From Candidatus Equicola faecalis (GTDB lineage Bacteria > Bacteroidota > Bacteroidia > Bacteroidales > Bacteroidaceae), in NCBI GenBank assembly GCA_018065185.1, contig JAGHTU010000025.1, positions 1-60,351 on the forward strand: a stretch of DNA of 60,351 nt, read 5' to 3'. Below, in pieces: positions 1 through 9,243 of this stretch. The position numbers were made by a program, and so were the translations under genes. The notes under the pieces were generated by a model. The model saw nothing but the letters and a program-made list of their open reading frames with translations, was not told the DNA's origin and ran no database searches. Each line of letters starts with the position of its first letter. Within the stretch, counting starts at the first letter, position 1.

Positions 1-120
1 TTTGAAATCTCCGAAATGGAAGGCGACCACATCACCCCTTGGCGCGAAGGCGGTAAAACGATAATAGAAAATTGTCAAATGCTCTGCCGTGACTGCAACC
101 GTCGTAAAGGCGCACGATAA
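1..120 (+). CDS. HNH endonuclease, C-terminal fragment (5' end outside window)
   Basis: Frame 1 is open from the first base to a TAA at 118-120 and encodes the last 39 residues of a protein. They contain the pattern GDHITPW, then GG-T, then N-Q-LC-x-x-CN and a C-terminal RRKGAR. This is the typical end of an HNH nuclease domain: DH as catalytic/metal residues, the NCQ asparagine, and a C-x2-C pair that structures the zinc-type HNH fold. The rest of the gene lies upstream, so its full domain make-up and role (for example restriction of modified DNA) cannot be judged. It is transcribed towards the DUF4143 ATPase gene, which is on the opposite strand. Confidence 0.75.
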   Translation, partial: FEISEMEGDHITPWREGGKTIIENCQMLCRDCNRRKGAR

Positions 121-131
121 AATTTGTAGAG

Positions 132-200
132 TCGTAATTTTATCCATTATAAAAGATGAAATTCGGATAATTCAATATATTGTCCATTATAATTGATGTT
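132..200 (-). repeat. Copy 1 of operator-like repeat cluster (orphan)
   Basis: This stretch contains TTATCCAT (140-147), the inverted form TCGGATAA (163-170) and TTGTCCAT (180-187). It is near-identical to the cluster at 1541-1588 just upstream of the ATPase gene. Here the minus-strand -7 box seen in copy 2 (TACCTTTG) is degraded and no matching gene follows on the minus strand. It therefore looks like a leftover promoter/operator of a lost paralogue. Confidence 0.6.
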
Positions 201-224
201 TTTGACAACAAACAATACAAAAAA

Positions 225-250
225 CACCGCAAGGACGAAACCCTGCGGTG
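225..250 (-). terminator. Hairpin downstream of DUF4143 ATPase (copy 1)
   Basis: A stem CACCGCA/TGCGGTG with extra GG/CC pairing encloses a short loop (ACGAAA region), 44 nt beyond the ATPase stop codon. On the minus strand it is followed by TTTTTTGTATTG. An identical hairpin is at 1651-1676. Confidence 0.7.
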
Positions 251-293
251 CTATTGTGAAATACAGTCACTTTAGTTTATAAACTTTCCACAT

Positions 294-1502
294 TTACAAC
301 TCGTTTGACATCAAGAATGTTCGAAGTCCTAAATGGATAATCCCGTTATCATCATTCTTTTTTACAAGTGGTGTCATGGAGATTACATATTTGGGATAGT
401 TGTCCTTGATTGCTCGAAGATTACCAAACTCCCTTTTCCGCGTATTGTCATCTGCAATGATATAGGATGCCTGTACATAAAAATGATGCCCCCCCCTTTT
501 AGAACATACAAAATCTATTTCCCCAGCCTGAAGTTGACCAATGGTAACTTCATATCCCATACGAATAAGATGCTGATAGATGATGTTCTCTATGACTTTT
601 TCAATGTCACCCTCGCGGTTGCCTCCGACAAGTACATTTCTCACACCATGATCTTCAAAATAGAATTTATCATTACTCTCAAATAACTTTTTACCATGAA
701 TGTCATAGCGGTTGACCTTATGGAGAATATAAGCCTCTGTAAGAAATTTTGTGTATTCAATAATGGTTGTTGAGGTAATTGGCTGACCTTGCGACTTCAT
801 GTACTTTGCAATACTGTTTGCCGATATTATCTTGCCAATGTTGTCTGCTAGAAAGTGGACAAGATTTTCAAGAAAAGTCACATTACGGATTTTATTCCTC
901 AAGATTACGTCCTTCAACAATACTGTGTTGTAAATGTCCCTTTGGTACTCACGAACATCTGCTTCCTCCAACCCAATTTTTGCCAATCCGGGTAAACCTC
1001 CGAATTGGATGTATTTGCTTAACGAATCGTCATCATCTGTAAGTTGATGAAAGAGGAGAAATTCCTGATAACTCAACGATTGAATATATATCTCCTTATA
1101 GCGACCACCTATTAATGTGCTTAAATCACCACTCAGCATTTTGGCGTTACTGCCAGTTATGACAACCTCTGCATCTGGTTCGCTACAGTAACTGCGAACA
1201 GTACGTTCAAATCCTTCAATGTCTTGAATCTCGTCCACAAGAATATAGTTCTTTTTACCCTTTTCATACTTACTCTTTATGTACTCGTTCAAATCTTGAT
1301 AGGTTTGTATGAAATCAAATTGTTCCTTCTCCTTGTCAACATAGATGATATTATTGTTCGTGTCCAGTTCCTTGATGTTGCGAATCATCTTTAGCATATA
1401 GCTTTTCCCTACACGTCGCTGACCAACAAGGACGATAATATAATCCTTGCCAAAATACTTCTCAATTTGAGCAATATATGCAGGCCTTATTTGTATTTTC
1501 AT
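294..1502 (-). CDS. ATP-binding protein, DUF4143 family
   Basis: An AAA-type ATPase of about 402 aa. The Walker A is GQRRVGKS near the N-terminus and the Walker B is ILVDEIQD. The C-terminal half ends in the nuclease-like DUF4143 region (GEIDFV-x-K pattern, then FYVQAS). The family is abundant and multi-copy in Bacteroidales and its cellular function is not established. The frame could start further upstream (1529), but the -7 box TACCTTTG at 1534-1527 overlaps that start. ATG 1502 (MKIQIRPAYI) is therefore preferred. A paralogue is embedded in the hsd locus at 26.2-27.5 kb. The gene is bracketed by two copies of its own operator and terminator, which suggests it is one survivor of a tandem array. 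Confidence 0.85.
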   Translation of the reverse strand: MKIQIRPAYIAQIEKYFGKDYIIVLVGQRRVGKSYMLKMIRNIKELDTNNNIIYVDKEKEQFDFIQTYQDLNEYIKSKYEKGKKNYILVDEIQDIEGFERTVRSYCSEPDAEVVITGSNAKMLSGDLSTLIGGRYKEIYIQSLSYQEFLLFHQLTDDDDSLSKYIQFGGLPGLAKIGLEEADVREYQRDIYNTVLLKDVILRNKIRNVTFLENLVHFLADNIGKIISANSIAKYMKSQGQPITSTTIIEYTKFLTEAYILHKVNRYDIHGKKLFESNDKFYFEDHGVRNVLVGGNREGDIEKVIENIIYQHLIRMGYEVTIGQLQAGEIDFVCSKRGGHHFYVQASYIIADDNTRKREFGNLRAIKDNYPKYVISMTPLVKKNDDNGIIHLGLRTFLMSNEL

Positions 1503-1526
1503 ATTGTGTATGATTGAAATTTGTTG

Positions 1527-1604
1527 CAAAGGTAATAATTTTATCCATTATAAAAGATAAAATTCGGATAATGCAGTATTTTATCCATTATACTTGGCGT
1601 TTTT
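1527..1604 (-). promoter_or_regulatory. Promoter and operator cluster of DUF4143 ATPase (copy 2)
   Basis: On the minus strand the Bacteroidetes -7 box TACCTTTG lies at 1534-1527. Directly upstream are ATGGATAA (1548-1541), the inverted TTATCCGA (1571-1564) and ATGGATAA (1588-1581). These fall where the -33 element and upstream region would lie, which fits repressor or activator binding. The motif resembles the ACGGACAAA repeats at the second DUF4143 gene. Confidence 0.55.
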
Positions 1605-1650
1605 TTTAGTGAAAGCAAAAAGTCCATTCTTAAGTACAATCAAAAAGAAA

Positions 1651-1676
1651 CACCGCAAGGACGAAACCCTGCGGTG
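1651..1676 (-). terminator. Terminator of aspS (copy 2 of hairpin)
   Basis: Same hairpin as at 225-250 (CACCGCA...TGCGGTG), located 30 nt past the aspS stop codon and followed on the minus strand by TTTCTTTTTG. Confidence 0.7.
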
Positions 1677-1705
1677 CTTCTTGTGATATAATAGAGAATA
1701 TCTCT

Positions 1706-3475
1706 TTACTCTTGCTTCAAATCCACTTTGAGTTGAAGTTCGTCAAGTTGGACATCATCAAGTGGTGCAGGGGCATCAAGCATGACATCACGACCGGAAT
1801 TATTCTTCGGGAATGCGATGCAGTCGCGTATTGAATCCAGTCCTGCCATGATGCTTACCCAACGGTCAAGACCGTATGCAAGTCCTGCATGAGGAGGAGC
1901 ACCATACTTAAAGGCATTCATAAGGAAACCAAACTGAGCCTGTGCTTTCTCCGGTGTGAAACCGAGCACCTCGAACATCTTTGCTTGCAGTTCAGGGTTA
2001 TGGATACGCAGACTTCCGCCCCCAAGTTCCACACCATTGCAGACAAAGTCGTAAGCCTTGGCGCGCACCTTTGCAGGGTCACTATCAAGCAGAGGAATAT
2101 CATCAGGATTAGGCATCGTGAATGGATGGTGAGTGGACATGAGGCGTTGCTCCTCGTCGCTCCATTCAAACAGAGGGAAGTCAATAATCCAAAGGCATTC
2201 AAACTTGTCTTTATCACGCAGACCCAACTGATTGCCCATCTCAAGACGCAACTCACAGAGCTGTTTGCGTGTCTTCATCGTGTCTTCGCCAGAGAGAATG
2301 AGAATCAGGTCGCCTGCCTCTGCTCCCATAGCGGTCTTCAGTTCTGCCAGCGCTTCTTGTGAATAGAATTTATCCACGCTACTTTTTACGCTACCATCGT
2401 CCTGCACACGGGCATACACCATACCTTTGGCTCCAATCTGTGGACGCTTTACAAAGTCGGTCAGTTGGTCAAGTTGCTTCCTCGTGTATGAAGCACACCC
2501 CTTAGCGCAGATGCCACCGATATATTTTGCTTCGTCAAAGACACCGAAGCCCGGATATTTTGCAAACAAATCTTTTAACTCGACAAACTCCATCCCGAAA
2601 CGGAGGTCTGGCTTGTCAGAGCCATACAGACGCATGGCCTCTGCCCAAGGCATCTGGCGCAACTTCGGCAACTCAACGCCACGAACCTCGCGGAAGAGAT
2701 AGCGCGCCATCTCTTCAAACATGTTTATAATGTCGTCTTGATTGACGAAACTCATCTCGCAGTCCACTTGTGTAAACTCCGGTTGACGGTCGGCACGCAG
2801 GTCCTCGTCGCGGAAGCATTTCACGATTTGGAAGTAACGGTCGAAGCCAGCCACCATCAGCAACTGCTTTAGAGTCTGTGGCGACTGTGGCAGGGCGTAG
2901 AACTGACCGGGATTCATGCGTGAAGGCACCACGAAGTCGCGCGCTCCTTCTGGAGTGCTACCAATGAGGAACGGAGTCTCCACCTCGATGAACTTCTGTG
3001 AATCAAGGAAGTTGCGGATGAGAATGGTCATGCGGTGACGCAGTTCGAGGTTACGGCGCACAGAGGCACGGCGCAAGTCAAGGTAACGGTATTTCATTCT
3101 CAAGTCGTCACCTCCATCGGTGTTCTCCTCAATGGTGAATGGCGGTGTTAGACTCTTGTTGAGCACGTTCAGGCGGTCAACGATTATCTCGATATCGCCT
3201 GTTGGGATGTTGGAGTTTTTTGATGAGCGTTCCATCACCTTACCCGTTGCCTGTAGCACCCACTCGCGCCCAAGCGTGTTGGCAAGTTCAAAATCCTTGT
3301 CGCCTTCGGAAAGAACGAGTTGTGTTATGCCGTAGCGATCGCGCAGGTCAATGAATGTCATTCCTCCCATCTTTCTTACGCGTTGCACCCATCCTACGAG
3401 AGTAACCTCACGACCTGCATCTTCAAGGCGCAACTCGCCACAGGTCTTGGTTCTGTAATCAGTATTAAGTGTCAT
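1706..3475 (-). CDS. aspS: Aspartate--tRNA ligase
   Basis: A class II aminoacyl-tRNA synthetase of about 589 aa. The N-terminal OB-fold anticodon-binding domain starts at [11 protein letters not shown] and contains [12 protein letters not shown]. The catalytic core shows motif 1 (FIEVETPFL), motif 2 ([16 protein letters not shown]) and motif 3 (GLAYGLDRW), with the bacterial GAD insertion between motifs 2 and 3. The length is normal for bacterial AspRS. The frame extends to a TTG at 3502, but ATG 3475 ([15 protein letters not shown]) matches the usual family start and leaves room for the -7 box TACTTTTG at 3514-3507. It is transcribed divergently from the DUF3078 gene and ends at a strong hairpin. 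Confidence 0.97.
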   Translation of the reverse strand: MTLNTDYRTKTCGELRLEDAGREVTLVGWVQRVRKMGGMTFIDLRDRYGITQLVLSEGDKDFELANTLGREWVLQATGKVMERSSKNSNIPTGDIEIIVDRLNVLNKSLTPPFTIEENTDGGDDLRMKYRYLDLRRASVRRNLELRHRMTILIRNFLDSQKFIEVETPFLIGSTPEGARDFVVPSRMNPGQFYALPQSPQTLKQLLMVAGFDRYFQIVKCFRDEDLRADRQPEFTQVDCEMSFVNQDDIINMFEEMARYLFREVRGVELPKLRQMPWAEAMRLYGSDKPDLRFGMEFVELKDLFAKYPGFGVFDEAKYIGGICAKGCASYTRKQLDQLTDFVKRPQIGAKGMVYARVQDDGSVKSSVDKFYSQEALAELKTAMGAEAGDLILILSGEDTMKTRKQLCELRLEMGNQLGLRDKDKFECLWIIDFPLFEWSDEEQRLMSTHHPFTMPNPDDIPLLDSDPAKVRAKAYDFVCNGVELGGGSLRIHNPELQAKMFEVLGFTPEKAQAQFGFLMNAFKYGAPPHAGLAYGLDRWVSIMAGLDSIRDCIAFPKNNSGRDVMLDAPAPLDDVQLDELQLKVDLKQE

Positions 3476-3506
3476 AATATGTTTTTTAGTTTCTTTAATC
3501 AATCAG

Positions 3507-3584
3507 CAAAAGTACTTATTTCTGTCTTAATTTGCGTAAAGCCAGATGTATATTTTTGCAAAAACATAAAACTTTTTATCTTTG
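3507..3584. promoter_or_regulatory. Divergent promoters for aspS and the DUF3078 gene
   Basis: Minus strand: TACTTTTG (3514-3507) for aspS. Plus strand: TTTG (3555-3558), an 18-nt spacer and TATCTTTG (3577-3584), the best consensus match, which would put transcription start at or very near ATG 3589. A second plus-strand -7-like box, TATTTTTG (3551-3558), would give a leader of about 25 nt. I cannot tell which is used. Confidence 0.55.
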
Positions 3585-3588
3585 CATC

Positions 3589-4791
3589 ATGTTGAGGCGT
3601 TTATCGGTCACATCTTTGTGTTTAATCTTCTGCTTTGCTTTTTCGCATGCACAGGAGGAAGGTGATAAGGGGCAGTACTATAAACTCTTTCTTCCACCAA
3701 CGTTCTATCATGACAACAGCTCATTGGCGGCGGATTCCACCACCGACGAGGTGCTACGCGAGTCTATTGACCGCGCTATGATGCACATCTATCTGTATCG
3801 CCCGGATTTGGTGACGGAGACGGAGTCGCACCTGCAACGTGTGGGGGGACTATTATCCGATTCGACAATAAATAAACCTACACAGACGGAGTCAGACGAA
3901 TTTGTCTTTGCACCTGTCGTGATGAGTACAGGGGCAGAACCGGAAGTCAAACCGTTGGATATCGTTATAAAGAAACCTAATTTCTGGACCTTTAAGCAGG
4001 ATTATTTCTTCCAGATTTTGCAGAACTTCTTTTCCGACAACTGGTATAAGGGTGGGGAGAAAAACTATTCCATGCTGGCACAGACCGTGCTTGAGGCAAA
4101 CTACAACAACAAGCAGAAGGTGAAATGGGAGAACAAACTGGAACTGAAATTCGGTCTGCAGACGCAGGAGTCCGACTCGCTACACAAGTACCGCACCTCT
4201 GACGACCTTATCCGCCTCACATCTTCGCTTGGTCTTCAGGCGCACAAGAACTGGTATTACTCGATGAAACTGCAACTCTATTCGCAGTTTGCCGCTGGGG
4301 TCAAGAGCAACGACCATAAGATTTATTCGGATTTCATGTCTCCGTTTGACTTGGACTTGGCGCTGGGTATGGACTACAAACTGGAATCGAAGAAGTGCCT
4401 AAAGGATTCAAAAGAGCATGTGCTGACAGGTTCGCTCAATCTTGCCCCCCTCACTTATCATCTTCGCTATGTGGACCGTCTGGCTCTCTCAAAGAGTTAT
4501 GGTCTTGACGAGGGGAAACATGCGCTGAACACCTTCGGTTCGTCACTCACACTCACGATGAAATGGCAACCTTCGCGTTCCTTCAAGTACGAGACGCGCC
4601 TGTGGGCTTACTGCACATTCGATAATGTGCAAGCAGAATGGGAGAATACTTTTACTCTCCAGTTGTCAAGACTTATCTCTGCCAAACTGTTCCTCTATCC
4701 GCGCTTTGACGACAAAACAGAGCGCGATGAGAAAAACGGCTATTTCCAGTTCCGCGAATACTCCTCTATAGGTTTTGCGTATAGTCTGTAG
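3589..4791 (+). CDS. DUF3078 domain-containing outer-membrane protein
   Basis: About 400 aa with a signal peptide (LSVTSLCLIFCFAFSHAQ). The C-terminal two thirds is rich in alternating aromatic/polar strands and includes FWTFKQDYFFQILQNFF and NWYKGGEKNYS, typical of DUF3078. This Bacteroidetes family is predicted to form an outer-membrane beta-barrel. Its function is unknown. The frame extends to a TTG at 3532, but ATG 3589 gives the clean signal peptide. It is convergent with the GH3 gene, from which it is separated by a bidirectional terminator. Confidence 0.85.
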   Translation: MLRRLSVTSLCLIFCFAFSHAQEEGDKGQYYKLFLPPTFYHDNSSLAADSTTDEVLRESIDRAMMHIYLYRPDLVTETESHLQRVGGLLSDSTINKPTQTESDEFVFAPVVMSTGAEPEVKPLDIVIKKPNFWTFKQDYFFQILQNFFSDNWYKGGEKNYSMLAQTVLEANYNNKQKVKWENKLELKFGLQTQESDSLHKYRTSDDLIRLTSSLGLQAHKNWYYSMKLQLYSQFAAGVKSNDHKIYSDFMSPFDLDLALGMDYKLESKKCLKDSKEHVLTGSLNLAPLTYHLRYVDRLALSKSYGLDEGKHALNTFGSSLTLTMKWQPSRSFKYETRLWAYCTFDNVQAEWENTFTLQLSRLISAKLFLYPRFDDKTERDEKNGYFQFREYSSIGFAYSL

Positions 4792-4818
4792 GTGGGTTCG
4801 ATTTACAGAACCCCACCT
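4790..4818. terminator. Bidirectional terminator between DUF3078 and GH3 genes
   Basis: Stem AGGTGGGTTC / GAACCCCACCT (one bulged C) overlaps the DUF3078 stop codon. It is followed on the plus strand by TGTAATTATTTTTT and lies just past the GH3 stop codon, so it can serve both converging genes. Confidence 0.7.
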
Positions 4819-4822
4819 GTAA

Positions 4823-7468
4823 TTATTTTTTAAGGGTATAAGAAATTGATTTCAAATCCTTGTCAGCAGAACTGTTGCCATAGAAGATGGTGTATTTGCC
4901 CGGAACGATGCGCATGGTATTCGTACTTTCGTCAAAGAATTCAAACATTTCTTCAGTTAAAGGAATACTTACTTGATGTTTCTCTCCGGCAGCACACGTC
5001 TCTCGGCGGAATGCACGGAGCGACTTGATAGGGCCGTTGGCATCTGCATCTTTTCTGATATAGACCTGAACGACTTCTGTGCCTGTCTGGTTGCCTGTGT
5101 TTGTGACAGGAATAATCAGTTCGTTAGACTTGATTTTGGCATCGCCAATCTCGAAGGAGGTATAAGAGAGTCCATATCCGAATGGATAGAGCGGATTGTT
5201 CATATAACGGTAGGTACGTCCCTTCATGCTGTAATCCTCATAATCAGGAAGCTGTGAAGTGCTCTTATAGAAAGTGACCGGAAGCTTGCCACATGGGTTG
5301 TAGTCGCCATAGAGCACGTCAGCAATGGCTGTTCCTCCCTGTTCTCCTGCATACCACACCTGAAGGATGGCATCGCAGGTCTTTGTCTCAGGCTCGAATG
5401 CAATGGCAGAGCCAGAACAGTTGATGAGCACAACTTTCTTGCCTGCCTCATGAAGTGCCTTCAGGAAGTTGCGCTGAACAGCTGGCAGTTCGATGTCGGT
5501 ACGGTCGCCACCCTTGAAACCCATCAGGCGAACAGGCATCTCCTCGCCTTCGTGCTTCGGAGAGATTCCTCCTACAAACACAACTGTATTGCAGTCAGCA
5601 GTCTGACGGATAAGTTCAGCATAATCGATAGCATGTTCCTCACCGAAGTCGAACTTGAGATTGGCATTATAAGTCTCTATCTGTGCAAAGCGCACCTTGA
5701 TATTATATGTTTTGCCGGTCTCAATGTGATAAGGTATCTGATTAGGAATAGTGAGCCATGTACGGTTTTTGATAAGGGATTTGCCGTTGACAAGGAGTTC
5801 AAAGTAACTGCTTGCCTCGAGATTGAACATGATATCACAAGTGCGCGGAGCCGTGAAGTTTGTCTCGTATTCTGCACCGAAATCCACCAGATTGAGCCCC
5901 GGGGCAAATGCGTAGTTGCCGTATGTCGTCTCGCTTAATGGTTCAGCCAACTGACGGACGGCAAATGGTTTGCCAGAAAACTCACGGTTGTTCCAGAATG
6001 TACCTTTCATACCTTTCTGCCCATCAATAGAGCAGAGGGAGTAGAAAGACTCTAGAGTCTTGTCGTTCACCCAGTCGCAACCTTGGAAATACACAACATT
6101 TTCCTTGCCAATCTTATTGCTGATGCCCTGAAGTATGTTCACGGTCTGGCGAGGAGTACCGTTGTAATTTCCCCACATCATAGTCGTGTTGTCTGCATTC
6201 GGACCGATGACTGCCACCTTGTTGCCTTTTTCCAAAGGAAGCACCCCATCATTCTTGAGCAGAACCTGTGACTCATGAGCCATGTCGAGCGCTATCTTCT
6301 GATGCTCGTCACAATTAACCACCGAATAAGGAATCTTTGACCACTCCACAAGTGACGGGTCGTCCATCTCACCAAGTTCAAAACGACCTTCGAGCAGACG
6401 GAGCACATGCTTGTCTATTTCCTCCTCTGTGACAACGCCTTTTTTAACGGCTTCGGGAATGCTCCTGTAAACATAATTGAAGCCACACTCCACATCCGTT
6501 CCGGCCATAGTGGCTTGACCTACAGCATGAACGGCGTCCGGTGATGTCTTGTGTGACTGCCAGAAATCACTCACGGCACCGCAATCGGACACGACCATAT
6601 ATCGAAACCCCCATTCGTCACGGAGAATCTGCTGAAGGAGTCTTGTATTTCCGCAACAAGGCTCGTTGTCCCAACGCTGATAGGCACACATCACCTCACG
6701 CACCTTGGCATCCTGTACAGCCACCTTGAAGGCAGGAAGATACGTCTCCCAAAGGTCACGTGGCGTCACATCCGTGATGTTGGCAGTATGGCGTGTGTAT
6801 TCTGGTCCGCTGTGGATGGCATAATGCTTTGCGCAGGCATAGAGCTTCCTATATTTGGAATCTTCAGGACCTTGCAGACCCTTTATCACTTCCTTTCCCA
6901 TGACGGATGTCAGATACGGGTCTTCACCGTATGTCTCCTGTCCGCGCCCCCAACGAGGGTCACGGAATATGTTGATATTAGGTGTCCAAACGGAAATACT
7001 ATGGAAACGCTGGTCCTGATACCCGTCTGCCAACCACTTGTTGTAAGTGGCACGAAACTCGTCGGATGTGGCATTGAACACCTTATACACTAATGCGTTG
7101 TCGAATGATGCAGCCATCCCGATAGGTTCTGGGAAGACTGTAACATTATCTTGGTTGGCAACTCCATGAAGAGCCTCACTCCACCAGTTGAAACCTTTGA
7201 TGCCAAGACGCGGTATCGGTTGGGAAATGTCTTGCATCAGGATTGCCTTTTCCTCAAGAGTCAGTTGCTTCAGCAGATCTGCCGCACGTTCCTTTGGCGA
7301 CAAATTAGGATTCCTGTAAGCCTGAGCCATACAGTTCTGCTGTGAACATAATAAAAGGCAAAGACTCATGGCAAGTCCGAGTCCTGTCCGCCTTAGTATT
7401 ACTGAAAAATTAACGCCGATAGAGAATAACGGCCAACTGCCAAAAAGATGTTTTCCAAATGTTTTCAT
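4823..7468 (-). CDS. Glycoside hydrolase family 3, probable beta-xylosidase
   Basis: 881 aa, exported (hydrophobic segment ending CMAQA at about residue 50). The GH3 N-terminal domain contains FNWWSEALHGVAN and the nucleophile region VVSDCGAVSDF. The SDC form, rather than SDW, is typical of the xylan 1,4-beta-xylosidase branch. A PA14-like insertion (about residues 470-610) interrupts the C-terminal GH3 domain, and an FnIII-like domain follows PFGYGLSYTSF. It presumably removes non-reducing-end sugars from plant xylo-oligosaccharides in the periplasm. It may be the last gene of the smpB-manC operon (55-nt gap after manC) or have its own promoter. Substrate is inferred from motif only. Confidence 0.9.
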   Translation of the reverse strand: MKTFGKHLFGSWPLFSIGVNFSVILRRTGLGLAMSLCLLLCSQQNCMAQAYRNPNLSPKERAADLLKQLTLEEKAILMQDISQPIPRLGIKGFNWWSEALHGVANQDNVTVFPEPIGMAASFDNALVYKVFNATSDEFRATYNKWLADGYQDQRFHSISVWTPNINIFRDPRWGRGQETYGEDPYLTSVMGKEVIKGLQGPEDSKYRKLYACAKHYAIHSGPEYTRHTANITDVTPRDLWETYLPAFKVAVQDAKVREVMCAYQRWDNEPCCGNTRLLQQILRDEWGFRYMVVSDCGAVSDFWQSHKTSPDAVHAVGQATMAGTDVECGFNYVYRSIPEAVKKGVVTEEEIDKHVLRLLEGRFELGEMDDPSLVEWSKIPYSVVNCDEHQKIALDMAHESQVLLKNDGVLPLEKGNKVAVIGPNADNTTMMWGNYNGTPRQTVNILQGISNKIGKENVVYFQGCDWVNDKTLESFYSLCSIDGQKGMKGTFWNNREFSGKPFAVRQLAEPLSETTYGNYAFAPGLNLVDFGAEYETNFTAPRTCDIMFNLEASSYFELLVNGKSLIKNRTWLTIPNQIPYHIETGKTYNIKVRFAQIETYNANLKFDFGEEHAIDYAELIRQTADCNTVVFVGGISPKHEGEEMPVRLMGFKGGDRTDIELPAVQRNFLKALHEAGKKVVLINCSGSAIAFEPETKTCDAILQVWYAGEQGGTAIADVLYGDYNPCGKLPVTFYKSTSQLPDYEDYSMKGRTYRYMNNPLYPFGYGLSYTSFEIGDAKIKSNELIIPVTNTGNQTGTEVVQVYIRKDADANGPIKSLRAFRRETCAAGEKHQVSIPLTEEMFEFFDESTNTMRIVPGKYTIFYGNSSADKDLKSISYTLKK

Positions 7469-7523
7469 AGTTAAGTCTAATATAGATATGATTTATATAC
7501 TTTTTTAGGGTCTGACGCTCGAT

Positions 7524-8573
7524 TCAGTGGAACTCCTTTATCCGCTGTTCTTCTTCAAGTCGGCAAATGAGCAGGGTGTCGCCCTGTTCTGCCACTACAT
7601 AACCGTCAAGCCCCTGTATCACCACCTTGCGCTCTTCGGCACAATGGATGACGCAATTGGATGTGTCATACACTTGCACGTCGCTTCCGATAAGCGCATT
7701 TCCATAGAGGTCTTTCTTCATCTGTTGCAGAAGTGACCCCCACGTGCCTATGTCGCTCCAGCCACAGTTGGCAGGATGCACATAGATTTCTTCTGCCTTT
7801 TCCATAATGGCATAGTCCACAGAGATATTGTCGCAGTCAGGGAAATGCTCATCGATGACGCTCTGCTCCTCGTCTGTGCCATACTGTGGCATGAGTCGTT
7901 CAAACATCTGTGCCATGGCAGGCTGATAGATGCGGAAAGCGTTGATGATGGTCTCAACGTGCCATACGAAGATGCCCGCATTCCAAAAATAGTTTTTCTG
8001 GCGTATATATTCCTTTGCCGTGTCAACGTCAGGTTTCTCGCGGAACGAATCTACGCGGAAGAGTTCCTTATTCCTCAACGTGGATTGTTTCATATCAGCC
8101 TGAATATATCCGTAGCCCGTCTCTGGGCGTGTGGGATTGATGCCCAAAGTAACGATGGAATCTGTCTCGGCTGTAAACCGCAGACAACCCGTGATGATGC
8201 GTTGAAATTCAGGTATGTCCATCACGATATGGTCGGATGGCGTGATGACGATATTGGCATTACTGTCTTCTTTCTTTATGCGGAAAGAGGCGTAGGCGAT
8301 ACATGGTGCCGTGTTGCGACGGCAAGGCTCAAGCAGGATGTGTGACTGGGGCACGTCAGGCAGTTGCTCTGCCACGATATGCTGGTAGCGTTTGTTCGTC
8401 ACCACCCACACGTCTTTTTCGCTACATATACCCTTAAACCTGTCCACCGTCAACTGTATCAGCGTCCTGCCACATCCCAATACGTCAATAAACTGCTTCG
8501 GACATTCTTCGGTGCTCATAGGCCAGAATCTGCTGCCTGCACCACCTGCCATTATTACCACATGATTAGCCAT
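7524..8573 (-). CDS. manC: Mannose-1-phosphate guanylyltransferase
   Basis: 349 aa. The nucleotidyltransferase signature MAGGAGSRFWPMS is at the very N-terminus, followed by PKQF. Further family motifs are ITPSDH, EKPD, FWNAGIFVW and GWSDIGTW. It makes GDP-mannose from mannose-1-phosphate and GTP for surface glycans and GDP-fucose. The length corresponds to the transferase domain alone; the phosphomannose isomerase cupin domain found in some ManC proteins is absent. It lies 17 nt after dedA in a tightly packed minus-strand gene run. Confidence 0.93.
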   Translation of the reverse strand: MANHVVIMAGGAGSRFWPMSTEECPKQFIDVLGCGRTLIQLTVDRFKGICSEKDVWVVTNKRYQHIVAEQLPDVPQSHILLEPCRRNTAPCIAYASFRIKKEDSNANIVITPSDHIVMDIPEFQRIITGCLRFTAETDSIVTLGINPTRPETGYGYIQADMKQSTLRNKELFRVDSFREKPDVDTAKEYIRQKNYFWNAGIFVWHVETIINAFRIYQPAMAQMFERLMPQYGTDEEQSVIDEHFPDCDNISVDYAIMEKAEEIYVHPANCGWSDIGTWGSLLQQMKKDLYGNALIGSDVQVYDTSNCVIHCAEERKVVIQGLDGYVVAEQGDTLLICRLEEEQRIKEFH

Positions 8574-8590
8574 AACCGTTTCTTTCTGTG

Positions 8591-9220
8591 TTATTGTTTC
8601 TTATTTCTGTTCTTATTGATAACTTTCTTTATCACCACAAATCCAATGGCAATGACGACAATAATGATGATGCCCCACTTTATGTAGTCGGCATAATAGA
8701 GTATCTGGTCGTCAAGTTCGTTTTCTGGTACGAAACTATGCAGATACCACCCAAGTAGTGCCAGTATCGCGTGCCATGCTGTTGCACCGATGGTGGTGAA
8801 GATGAGAAACTTCCAATAGTTCATCTTTGCCAGTCCAGCAGGGATGGAGATGAGGTGACGGATGCCGATGACGAGTCTGCCCGTTAGGGTTGCCACGATA
8901 CCGTGATCATCGAAGTATCTCTCAGCGTGTTCCACCTTCTGCCTGTTGAGTAGGCATAATTTCCCAAGTCGTGATTCAGCGAAACGATATACTATCGGTC
9001 GCCCCACGAAGTATGCTACCCAATAGTTGATGCTTGCACCGATGTCGGCACCGATGGTGGCAAAGAGGATGATGAGCCATATATTTAGACTGCCTGCTGC
9101 TGCATGATATGCCGCCGGAGTCACCACCAGTTCTGATGGCACGGGTACGACGGTACTCTCTAGTAGCATAAGGAAGAGTATCGTGCCGTAGTTGAGGTTT
9201 GATAAAAGTGTTTGAAACAT
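8591..9220 (-). CDS. DedA family membrane protein
   Basis: 209 aa with several hydrophobic segments. The conserved DedA core is visible: ESTVVPVPSE near the N-terminus, GADIGASINYWVAYFVGR, then RLVIGIRHLISIPAG, which carries the family's R-x3-G-x-R-H pattern. DedA proteins are inner-membrane proteins linked to lipid carrier (undecaprenyl phosphate) or phospholipid flipping and proton-motive-force homeostasis. The C-terminus is a strongly basic tail (NKNRNKKQ). It sits between nitroreductase and manC with gaps of about 20 nt, consistent with co-transcription. Confidence 0.92.
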   Translation of the reverse strand: MFQTLLSNLNYGTILFLMLLESTVVPVPSELVVTPAAYHAAAGSLNIWLIILFATIGADIGASINYWVAYFVGRPIVYRFAESRLGKLCLLNRQKVEHAERYFDDHGIVATLTGRLVIGIRHLISIPAGLAKMNYWKFLIFTTIGATAWHAILALLGWYLHSFVPENELDDQILYYADYIKWGIIIIVVIAIGFVVIKKVINKNRNKKQ

Positions 9221-9243
9221 ATATTATTCTCTTCCCTTTCAGG

